Shown: positions 1-6,031 of the stretch, in pieces | Layout: each line of letters starts with the position of its first letter | How positions within the stretch are numbered: position 1 is the stretch's first letter | Assembly (NCBI GenBank): GCA_003818595.1 | Contig: RPQV01000125.1 | Coordinates: 1-8,340 of the forward strand | Length of the DNA stretch: 8,340 bases | Source: Calditrichota bacterium | GTDB taxonomy: Bacteria; Zhuqueibacterota; Zhuqueibacteria; Residuimicrobiales; Krinioviventaceae | Direction: 5' to 3' | Program-made: the position numbers and the translations under genes | Notes under the pieces: model-generated | Databases searched by the model: none | Seen by the model: only the letters and a program-made list of their open reading frames with translations | What the model was told of the DNA's origin: nothing

Positions 1-1599
1 ATCAGGATATTCGATCGCCTGTCCGCCCAACTCGCTTATATCATGATCTTTTATCGCCATCGGCCGGAATTAATCCGCCGGTTGGAGAGCCTGATCGATC
101 AATATGTTCAAACCAAAAGATCATCTCGCGGAATGGTGGGCAAAAACTGTCGCATCCGCCATTGCGGCGTCATTCAGAATGTCACCATCGGTGATTCAGC
201 GGAAATTTCGGGCACCCTTTTACTGGACAACGGCGCCATCCTCAGTTGTACAGAGGCGCCGGTCCATATCGGCGCCGGAGTGATCGCCAAGCGATTCATC
301 ATCCAATCCGGATCGAGCGTCAAAGACGGCGCTCAAGTGAACGCCTGTTTCCTGGGGCAAAGCGTACAGATGGGCAAGCAATACTCGGCGGAAAACTCGC
401 TCTTTTTCGCCAATTCGGAACTGTTTCACGGCGAGGGCTGTTCGGTGTTTGCCGGCCCCTATACAGTGACCCATCACAAGGCGACGCTTTTGATCGCCGG
501 ATATTATTCATTTTACAACGCCGGCAGCGGAACGAACCAGAGTAATCACATGTACAAACTCGGACCTGTGCATCAGGGGATTCTCGAACGCGGCGCTAAA
601 ACCGGCTCGTTCAGTTATCTGTTGTGGCCGACGCGCGTGGGTGCGTTCACCAACGTCATCGGCAAACATTATGTCAATTTTGATGCGTCTGATCTCCCCT
701 TCTCCTTCATCAATGAGGAAAACGGCGTCAGCGTCATCGTTCCAGCAATGAATCTGTTCACGGTCGGGACCAAACGGGACGGACTCAAGTGGCCGGCGCG
801 CGATGGACGAAAGGATTCGGATAAACTGGATATGATCAATTTCGCCGTCCTCTCCCCTTACACCGTCGGCCGCATGGTTCGTGCCGCGCAAAAGCTGCGC
901 GAACTGGCTGAGCAAACGCCGCAAAAGCAGGAATCGGTGTCGTGGAACGGCCTATCCATTAACCGACTGATGTTGAGAACCAGCGCCAAGTACTATGAAT
1001 TGGCCATTCAGATATTTATTGGCGACATGATCGTCGGGCATTTGGAACGGTTTCCGGATACGGTCTTGTGGGAGGACATCGCCAAGGATTTTGAGGTGCC
1101 GGTTGACTGTTTGCAGGAGAAATGGATCGACGCCGCCGGTATGCTGGTCTCATCATCGCGGATGGAAATGTTTATTCGGGCTATGGAAGCCGGCGCGGTG
1201 AACGACCTCAGTGAATTTGAGCGACTGTTGCGCGAACTCTACTCTGCCCACGATCGCGACGCCCTGCATTGGGCGATTTCCTTGGCTGCGGCGAGGCGGC
1301 AGCTCAAGCCCAGCGGGCTGACGAGAGAGGTGTTGGCAGAGCTCATCACCGAATGGAAAACCAGCCGCTTAAAACTCAACAACATGATCCTGCAGGACGC
1401 CGGCAAGGAATTCAGTCCATCGTCCATGATTGGCTATGGTATGGATGGCAGCGAAGCCGAAAAACAGGCCGATTTCGCGGCTGTTCGCGGTTCATTTGAC
1501 AGCAATTCTTTTGTCAAGGGATTGAAGGAGGAATCGGAAGCTGTGGAAAAGAGAGCGGCGAGGTTGATTGAGAGGGTGAAGGAAGGGGTGAAGAGGTGA
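1..1599 (+). CDS. DUF4954 family protein, left-handed beta-helix type (5'-partial)
   Basis: The frame is open from base 1 to the TGA at 1597-1599, so 532 residues are visible and the true start lies upstream. The ATG at 43 is internal, because the 14 codons before it continue the family-like sequence. Residues about 45-175 show hexapeptide-like repeats (VTIGDSAEI, VHIGAGVIA, VQMGKQYSAENSLFFANSE) typical of a left-handed beta-helix. They are followed by the strongly conserved DUF4954 core: FAGPYTVTHHKATLLIAGYY, NQSNHMYKLGPVHQGILERG, SYLLWPTRVGAF and SDLPFS (about 150-235), then KWPARD and SPYTVGRM. The last 250 residues are mostly helical. Related proteins are usually about 650-750 residues, so 100-200 are probably missing. 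The fold resembles sugar-nucleotide acyltransferase/pyrophosphorylase helices, but no reaction has been assigned to the family as far as I know, and I infer none. The last codons (VKEGVKR) lie in a purine-rich tandem repeat that also supplies the stop. Confidence 0.88.
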   Translation: MRIFDRLSAQLAYIMIFYRHRPELIRRLESLIDQYVQTKRSSRGMVGKNCRIRHCGVIQNVTIGDSAEISGTLLLDNGAILSCTEAPVHIGAGVIAKRFIIQSGSSVKDGAQVNACFLGQSVQMGKQYSAENSLFFANSELFHGEGCSVFAGPYTVTHHKATLLIAGYYSFYNAGSGTNQSNHMYKLGPVHQGILERGAKTGSFSYLLWPTRVGAFTNVIGKHYVNFDASDLPFSFINEENGVSVIVPAMNLFTVGTKRDGLKWPARDGRKDSDKLDMINFAVLSPYTVGRMVRAAQKLRELAEQTPQKQESVSWNGLSINRLMLRTSAKYYELAIQIFIGDMIVGHLERFPDTVLWEDIAKDFEVPVDCLQEKWIDAAGMLVSSSRMEMFIRAMEAGAVNDLSEFERLLRELYSAHDRDALHWAISLAAARRQLKPSGLTREVLAELITEWKTSRLKLNNMILQDAGKEFSPSSMIGYGMDGSEAEKQADFAAVRGSFDSNSFVKGLKEESEAVEKRAARLIERVKEGVKR

Positions 1600-1630
1600 T
1601 AAGGTGAGGAGGTAAGGAGGTAAGGAGGGG
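1587..1630 (+). repeat. 8-nt purine tandem repeat overlapping the stop codon
   Basis: Five consecutive 8-nt units can be read in strict register from 1587: GGTGAAGA, GGTGATAA, GGTGAGGA, GGTAAGGA, GGTAAGGA, then GGGG. The TGA inside the second unit is the stop codon of the DUF4954 gene, so the array runs through the last three codons into the intergenic region. The units join to give AGGAGGT, the core Shine-Dalgarno sequence, yet no open gene follows on this strand. A second array of the same unit in inverted orientation lies at 5992-6031. The following stretch, 1631-1705, shows no gene or RNA that I can recognise. Confidence 0.8.
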
Positions 1631-1705
1631 ATGGTTTCGTGATACACTATTTTGGCGGAATCCCTTGATTTAATATTTAGAACGCAGTTATAACTCTCTC
1701 GTTTC

Positions 1706-1767
1706 ATCAAGACAGCACAGCAACTTGCAGCACCCGTGGTATCAAGACAGTTGCGCCGTTACTGCAG
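1706..1767. repeat. Imperfect direct repeat pair (ATCAAGACAG...TGCAG)
   Basis: The ten bases ATCAAGACAG occur at 1706-1715 and again at 1741-1750, a 35-base step. Each copy is followed by TGCAG, at 1726-1730 and 1763-1767. The second copy runs into the 3' end of the minus-strand pseudogene. The pair may be a small tandem duplication or chance; no function can be assigned. Confidence 0.3.
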
Positions 1768-1982
1768 TATAAGCTCAATTATTATATCTCCCTTACTACC
1801 ATCGTTCTTCTTATAATGCTGAAATCCCGGCAGGTTGCAGTGTCTTCCCATCGCTGTGGTTGTACTTTCATCTTTTGGCGGTTCCTTCGTATTTTTATCC
1901 TTATCTTTGTCCGAGTCAAAAATGCATGACACGTTTTAAAACATGACAAGCAAATTATACCAATGAGAATTAGATGCTTCAT
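1759..1982 (-). pseudogene. Small secreted protein gene with probable one-base frameshift
   Basis: From the ATG at 1980-1982 the minus strand encodes MKHLILIGIICLSCFKTCHA, a convincing signal peptide with a short basic start, a hydrophobic core and possible cleavage after CHA. In the same frame the sequence then becomes an arginine-rich run that does not look like protein. Shifting frame at the T5 run (1918-1922 on the plus strand) gives a better continuation: FFDSDKDKDKNTKEPPKDE, then MGRHCNLPGFQHYKKNDG, ending GDIIIELILQ at a TAA (1759-1761). Adding one T would restore about 74 residues: a signal peptide, an acidic/lysine-rich spacer and a compact C-terminal segment. I do not recognise a family. 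Alternatives are a sequencing error, a programmed -1 frameshift on the U-run, or chance. The ATG has no clear Shine-Dalgarno. It is divergent from the cotH-like gene. Confidence 0.45.
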
Positions 1983-2042
1983 TACACAGACTGGTCGTTC
2001 AACAAAGTACAGTTTTGAGGGGTACCCTGTTGGTCAAATTTC

Positions 2043-2071
2043 TTGATTTTTACCTCTTGTGGGACTAAATT
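2043..2071 (+). promoter_or_regulatory. Candidate promoter of the cotH-like gene
   Basis: TTGATT (2043-2048) and TAAATT (2066-2071) are separated by 17 bases. Each matches four of six sigma-70 consensus positions, and they lie 34 bases before the ATG at 2106. The match is moderate and the region is AT-rich, so a chance match is possible. FCB-group promoters may also deviate from the E. coli consensus. Confidence 0.3.
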
Positions 2072-2105
2072 GATCTATTAACAATCAGCAATATTGAGAA
2101 GAAAA

Positions 2106-5100
2106 ATGATGAGTCAAGTAACAGGAAGCTTTAAAGATAAAGTTTTTAATATTGTCGCTCTTGTACTGTTTATTGTGTTGATTTCAGCATCAGGCAGTGC
2201 TCTATTATTGGCTGCCGATGATGTGATTTTGGTTCCGGAAAGCGCAACGAAAAGAGTGCTCGTCCCCAAATCATCCATCGATTCGGCTTGGAAAGAACGG
2301 GTGGACTTGAATGATTCATCCTGGAAATTATGCACTGGCAGTCCCGGCGGCGTTGGCTATGAGAAAAGTACGGGCTATGAAAGCTTGATCACGCTTGATG
2401 TCGGCGATGACATGTATGTCGATGGCGGCAATCCCAACAGCAGCTGTTACATTCGAATCCCCTTCACCGTAAACAGCGCCGATTTGGCGACTGTTAAATT
2501 CATGACATTATCCATGCGTTATGATGATGGTTTTGCTGCCTATCTCAATGGAAGCGAAATCGCAAGAGCCAACGTTTCTGATCCGTTGGTGTGGAACTCA
2601 TCGACGCAGAATTCGAATGAATCTTCCGGACAAGCAACTTTTGATGTCAGCAGCCATTTTGATCAAGTGGTCATCGGCGAAAATCTGCTGGCCATTCACG
2701 GTGTCAATAGCAGCACATCCAGCACGGACTTTATAATCAACGCCGAACTCTCAGCGGGCTCGCAACGGTACGGCGATTTTACTTCGTCCAACTTGCCGAT
2801 CATCGTCATTAACACCCATGGCCAACAAATAGTGGATGAACAGCGGATTGTGGCCGACATGGGCATCATTTATAACGGACCTGGTGAACGAAATGATATT
2901 GACGATCCGTTTAATCACTATAACGGCAAAATCGGTATCGAACTGCGGGGCGCGACATCGCAAGGTTTTCCCAAACAGCCATACCGACTTGAAACCATAG
3001 ATTCTGATGGAAACAACAATAATGTATCCCTGTTCGGCATGCCGGAAGAAAATGATTGGGTGCTGCATAATCCATATTACGACAAATCGCTGATGCGAAA
3101 TATTGTTGCTTATCATTTATCCAGCATTATGGGACACTATGCGCCGCGCACGCAGCCCTGCGAAGTTTTTTTAAATAATGATTATCAGGGCGTTTATGTG
3201 TTTATGGAAAAAATTAAACGCGACAAAAACCGTGTGGATATTGCCGATTTGGACGCCGATGATGTCGCGGGAGATTCTCTCACCGGTGGTTATATCATCA
3301 AAATTGACAAACCGGATGGCGAACAAAATGATTCTTGGAGCGGCAAAAATGTCTCCTATCAATATCATTATCCCAAGCCGGCGGAAATCCGGCCCGAGCA
3401 AAAAGCATATATCAAAAAATATATATTGGATTTTGAACGCATCATGCAGACGAGACAATTCGATGATCCCGCCGTGGGTTACCCCGGATATCTTGATATG
3501 TCATCATTGGTCGATTTTTTCATCATCAATGAGGTCACACGGAATGTTGACGGCTACCGCATAAGTACCTATATTTATAAAGATAAAGACAAGGACAATA
3601 AGGTTGCCAAACTGAAAATGGGACCCATCTGGGATTTCGATTTATCGCTCGGAGTCACCAACTGGGATGGGAATAAAACTGAAGGATGGAATCTGGATTA
3701 TTTGATCGAAAAAACTGCGCACGAATATACGCCGCCATTCTGGTGGGCGATGATCACCAATACACAAGACTTTCAGAGCAGACTGCTGGCGCGATGGACA
3801 GAGCTGCGCCAGAGTGTTTTCGACGTCGAGTCATTGCACAGCTATATCGATACCGTTGCTGATGCCCTTGATGAAGCGCAGGTACGAAATTTTGCCAGAT
3901 GGAATCAGGGAGTTGATTACAGTCAGGAAGTTGACTATATAAAAACTTGGCTTGCCGGCCGTATCGCCTGGATGGATGAAAATATTACCGGTGAAGTGAA
4001 CGGCGGTGGCGGAGGTGGCGGCGGTGAAACGCCAACAGCCGATGATATTACTGATGCCCTGGGAACGATTGTCGCCCAATACAATGATTCTCCAAGCGGC
4101 GAAGAAATCGACAAGTTGATTGACAATAATCTCAATACAAAATACTTGACGTTCCATGAGAGTTCCTGGATTGAATACCGGCATCCGCAACCGGTCGTGA
4201 CTAATGGGTATGGTATTATATCAGCCAATGATGCTCCCAATCGCGATCCGCGAAATTGGCAGTTCCAGGCGTGGGATGACGGCGCTTCCAAATGGATCAC
4301 ATTGCATACAGTCGCCAATGAACAGATGTGGACAGAACGATTGGCCAGGAAAATATTTTCATTTAACAACAGTGAACCGTATAGCCGCTATCGCCTGAAT
4401 ATCAGCGCACTTAATGGCGATGACAGAATGCAGATGGCCGAGCTTGAAATTTATGCCAAGGTCGTCATTGATTCGGATGACATTACCGATCTCGGCGGGA
4501 CCATTGCCGGATCAAATGATCATTTGCCGTGGACCGGCCCCAACAGTGATGGTTCTCCGGATGCGGAACGTATTGAAAAGTTGATCGACAATGATGTGAA
4601 CACAAAATATCTCGTCGGCGCCGAGCAATCGTGGATAACGTACACAATCGCTGAAAAGGCTCGAGTGACCGCATACTCGATCACATCCGCCAATGATGCG
4701 CCGACGCGCGATCCACGCAGCTGGCAATTGCAGGGATGGGATACAGCAGCAAATTCCTGGGTCACGCTGCACTCGGTTTCAAATCAATCCGAATGGGAAG
4801 AGAGATTCCAAACCAAAATCTGGCAGTTTGAAAATGCCAATAAATGGTACAACAAATATCGATTGAACATCCTGGAGATAAATGGCGACAGCGAGGGATT
4901 GATGCAAATGGCCGAGTTGGAAATATTCGGCGATCTTTTCATGACGACTGTTGCCGATGAAACCATGCAGGTCAATGAGTATTCTCTGGAGCAAAATTAT
5001 CCCAACCCCTTTAATCCGACGACATCCATTCAATTCTCGATTCCCAAATCGACGCATGTCACCTTGACTGTTTATAATGTGATGGGGCAAAAAGTGAGGG

Positions 5101-5252
5101 TATTGGTTGATCATCAAATGACGACCGGGCTGCATACTGCTCAATGGGATGGTTTGGATGAGAGTGGAACCGCCGTCGCCAATTCAATCTACTTTTATCA
5201 TCTGAAATCTGAGTTTGGTGTGATTAAGAAAAAGATGTTGTTTGTAAAGTAG
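2106..5252 (+). CDS. Exported CotH kinase family protein with tandem discoidin domains and type IX sorting tail
   Basis: This gene encodes 1048 residues. I chose ATG 2106 (next ATG 2109) over an in-frame TTG at 2094 because GAGAAG at 2096-2101 can serve as a ribosome site. Residues 1-36 are a signal peptide. Residues about 37-218 form a beta-sandwich module seen beside CotH domains in other bacteria (RYDDGFAAYLNG, ENLLAIHGVN). The CotH domain (about 229-626) carries GIELRG, EENDWVLHNPYYDKSLMRN, YQGVYVFMEKIKRDKNRVDI, GGYIIKID, INEVTRNVDGYR and GPIWDFDLS, the last holding the acidic residues expected at the active site. Bacillus CotH is an atypical protein kinase that phosphorylates spore-coat proteins; the substrate here is unknown. 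After eight glycines (633-640) come two F5/8 C-like domains (646-784, 792-944), probably binding carbohydrate or surfaces. A YPNPFNPTT type IX sorting domain (958-1048) predicts export to the cell surface. Confidence 0.93.
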   Translation: MMSQVTGSFKDKVFNIVALVLFIVLISASGSALLLAADDVILVPESATKRVLVPKSSIDSAWKERVDLNDSSWKLCTGSPGGVGYEKSTGYESLITLDVGDDMYVDGGNPNSSCYIRIPFTVNSADLATVKFMTLSMRYDDGFAAYLNGSEIARANVSDPLVWNSSTQNSNESSGQATFDVSSHFDQVVIGENLLAIHGVNSSTSSTDFIINAELSAGSQRYGDFTSSNLPIIVINTHGQQIVDEQRIVADMGIIYNGPGERNDIDDPFNHYNGKIGIELRGATSQGFPKQPYRLETIDSDGNNNNVSLFGMPEENDWVLHNPYYDKSLMRNIVAYHLSSIMGHYAPRTQPCEVFLNNDYQGVYVFMEKIKRDKNRVDIADLDADDVAGDSLTGGYIIKIDKPDGEQNDSWSGKNVSYQYHYPKPAEIRPEQKAYIKKYILDFERIMQTRQFDDPAVGYPGYLDMSSLVDFFIINEVTRNVDGYRISTYIYKDKDKDNKVAKLKMGPIWDFDLSLGVTNWDGNKTEGWNLDYLIEKTAHEYTPPFWWAMITNTQDFQSRLLARWTELRQSVFDVESLHSYIDTVADALDEAQVRNFARWNQGVDYSQEVDYIKTWLAGRIAWMDENITGEVNGGGGGGGGETPTADDITDALGTIVAQYNDSPSGEEIDKLIDNNLNTKYLTFHESSWIEYRHPQPVVTNGYGIISANDAPNRDPRNWQFQAWDDGASKWITLHTVANEQMWTERLARKIFSFNNSEPYSRYRLNISALNGDDRMQMAELEIYAKVVIDSDDITDLGGTIAGSNDHLPWTGPNSDGSPDAERIEKLIDNDVNTKYLVGAEQSWITYTIAEKARVTAYSITSANDAPTRDPRSWQLQGWDTAANSWVTLHSVSNQSEWEERFQTKIWQFENANKWYNKYRLNILEINGDSEGLMQMAELEIFGDLFMTTVADETMQVNEYSLEQNYPNPFNPTTSIQFSIPKSTHVTLTVYNVMGQKVRVLVDHQMTTGLHTAQWDGLDESGTAVANSIYFYHLKSEFGVIKKKMLFVK
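4002..4025 (+). repeat. GGN run encoding an eight-glycine hinge
   Basis: Eight consecutive GGN codons encode polyglycine between the CotH kinase domain and the first discoidin-like domain. The position, exactly at a domain boundary, fits a flexible linker. Such a run is also prone to length change by replication slippage. Confidence 0.85.
4041..4937 (+). repeat. Tandem duplication of a discoidin (F5/8 C)-like domain
   Basis: Two homologous modules lie in tandem inside the cotH-like gene, about 4041-4457 and 4479-4937. Both contain DDITD(A/L), KLIDN(N/D)xNTKYL, SWI(E/T)Y, SANDAPxRDPRxWQ, WITLH/WVTLH, YRLNI and MQMAELEI in the same order. The second copy is longer near its start, with an insertion around DHLPWTGPNSDG. 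The copies differ enough that the duplication is not recent. Confidence 0.85.
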
Positions 5253-5280
5253 TTAAGCCTGCTTCTACCCTTTATTTTGA
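5249..5280. terminator. Weak hairpin between convergent cotH and mazF
   Basis: Only 19 bases separate the two convergent stop codons. GTAG (5249-5252) plus AAG (5255-5257) can pair with CTT (5262-5264) plus CTAC (5265-5268) around a CCTG loop, with a two-base bulge. The sequence CCCTTTATTTTG follows on the plus strand. The stem is short, and its first arm overlaps the cotH stop codon. It could serve as a modest terminator for cotH, but the evidence is limited. Confidence 0.3.
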
Positions 5281-5595
5281 AAACATTTCTTGTAATACTG
5301 ATATCACCTGATTCTGTTCAATAACTGTAATTTGCCCCAGCTTTTTATCTAGTCGTGATTTATCGACAGTTCTTATTTGATCTAAAACAATTTGACCTTC
5401 TTTCCCTTGAAAATTACATTTAACTCTTGTAGGATAATCTCGACCTTTAGAAGTCATTGGCGCAATGATAACGGTTGAAATATTGTGATTGATCTCATTT
5501 GGTGAAATAATACAACATGGCCTTTTCTTTTTTATTTCAGCGTCTAGAGTCGGATCCAAATTCACGAAATAAACATCGAATCTCTCAACGATCAT
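5272..5595 (-). CDS. mazF: MazF/PemK-family endoribonuclease toxin
   Basis: This 107-residue protein has the normal length of a MazF toxin, an mRNA interferase that cleaves single-stranded RNA at short sequence motifs and halts translation. The family pattern is complete: FDVYFVNLDPT at the start, KKRPCCIISPNEIN (Arg25), TVIIAPMTS (Thr48) and GQIVLDQIRTVDKSRL. Arg25 and Thr48 occupy the places of the catalytic pair in Bacillus MazF, so the toxin appears intact. Its ATG lies nine bases after the antitoxin stop, with no strong Shine-Dalgarno of its own. Translational coupling to the antitoxin is therefore likely. It converges on the cotH-like gene with 19 bases between stops. By eye its coding sequence is more AT-rich than the signalling operon and the DUF4954 gene, which fits horizontal acquisition as a stability module. 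The cleavage motif cannot be read from sequence. Confidence 0.93.
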   Translation of the reverse strand: MIVERFDVYFVNLDPTLDAEIKKKRPCCIISPNEINHNISTVIIAPMTSKGRDYPTRVKCNFQGKEGQIVLDQIRTVDKSRLDKKLGQITVIEQNQVISVLQEMFSK

Positions 5596-5604
5596 TTTGG
5601 CTTA

Positions 5605-5865
5605 TTACTCCCATTCCCATTCTTCGTTGTCCCATGAGCTTTGGTAAGACAATTGTTCTTCATTGAGAAGTTTATCATCATGATTATGAGCCATCGTTTT
5701 GAACGACTCATCCCAACCTGATCTGGCTTTTTTGACAGATCGAATGATAATTTGCTCATGTTCAGCAATAAGTTCAACTTCGTTGCCAATTTGGCTTTCT
5801 TGAAGAATGATCTTCGGGATTCGGATTCCTTGTGAGTTTCCGATTTTGACTATCTGTATAATCAT
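5605..5865 (-). CDS. mazE: MazE-like antitoxin with AbrB/SpoVT DNA-binding domain
   Basis: This 86-residue protein begins MIIQIVKIGNSQGIRIPK. It has the swapped-hairpin AbrB/MazE DNA-binding domain (about 1-47: KIGNSQGIRIPK, IGNEVEL, EQIIIRSVK) followed by an extended acidic tail (GWDESFKTMAHNHDDKLL... ending EEWEWE) of the kind that wraps and blocks MazF. I start at 5865 because the frame upstream, open to 5952, reads through the predicted promoter and operator and does not resemble the family. The gene ends in a double TAA (5602-5607), nine bases before mazF, so the two form an operon with the usual antitoxin-first order. MazE-type proteins usually repress their own promoter, and a perfect palindrome just upstream fits that. 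The Trp/Glu-alternating end WEWE is distinctive. Confidence 0.9.
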   Translation of the reverse strand: MIIQIVKIGNSQGIRIPKIILQESQIGNEVELIAEHEQIIIRSVKKARSGWDESFKTMAHNHDDKLLNEEQLSYQSSWDNEEWEWE

Positions 5866-5871
5866 ATTAAC

Positions 5872-5900
5872 ATTGTAATTACAATTTATCGGAAATGCAA
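5872..5900 (-). promoter_or_regulatory. Predicted mazEF promoter with palindromic operator
   Basis: Bases 5872-5885 form a perfect 14-bp palindrome, ATTGTAATTACAAT. On the minus strand its right half supplies TACAAT (5877-5872), five of six matches to the -10 consensus. TTGCAT (5900-5895) lies 17 bases upstream, a weaker -35. An AbrB-type antitoxin binding the palindrome would block RNA polymerase, the classical toxin-antitoxin autoregulation. The predicted transcription start falls at or within a base or two of the mazE ATG, which would make the message leaderless or nearly so. This agrees with the absence of a Shine-Dalgarno. Confidence 0.55.
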
Positions 5901-5991
5901 GCTTTATTTTCCCTGTATAATATCTTAATGAACACACGATGCCCCTATACACCGTAAATCAACAAAAAGAAAATCAGCCCACATCACCCCC

Positions 5992-6031
5992 TTCTTCCCT
6001 CCTCACCTCATCACCTCCTCACCTCCTCACT
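5992..6031 (-). repeat. 8-nt purine tandem repeat overlapping a second stop codon
   Basis: Read on the minus strand, units in strict 8-nt register are AGTGAGGA, GGTGAGGA, GGTGATGA, GGTGAGGA and GGGAAGAA, followed by more G. The TGA in the first unit (6029-6027) is the stop codon of the receiver-phosphatase gene. The stop occupies positions 3-5 of its unit, exactly as in the array at 1587-1630. The junctions read AGGAGGTGA, the full complement of the conserved 16S rRNA 3' tail. Between this array and the mazEF promoter (5901-5991) I see no gene and no convincing hairpin terminator. Confidence 0.8.

Noticed and set aside
1492..1710. Pro/Leu-rich 72-residue minus-strand frame (PSLPPYLLTLSPLHP)
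   Set aside because: It is simply the stop-free complement of the purine tandem repeat.
1782..1982. Intact 66-residue small protein
   Set aside because: Only the first 20 residues look like protein (a signal peptide). The remainder is an Arg-rich out-of-frame reading, and the -1 frame looks more natural.
2020..2027. GGGTACCC palindrome upstream of the cotH-like gene
   Set aside because: An 8-bp palindrome is expected by chance in a window this size, and it sits before the candidate -35 without other support.
2094..2105. TTG start for the cotH-like gene
   Set aside because: Two ATGs follow at once (2106, 2109), and the GAGAAG that would serve them overlaps the TTG codon region.
3570..3610. 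KDKDKD run in the CotH protein resembling DSDKDKDKN of the broken small gene
   Set aside because: It is a short charged low-complexity run in a normal CotH loop. The similarity is most likely chance.
5605..5952. Longer 115-residue antitoxin starting at 5952
   Set aside because: The extra 29 codons read through the palindromic operator and promoter and do not resemble an AbrB domain. The family start matches MIIQIVKIGNSQG at 5865.
1600..6026. Transposon or integrative element
   Set aside because: There is no transposase, integrase, tRNA attachment site or target duplication. The inverted purine arrays alone are not enough for a mobile-element call.
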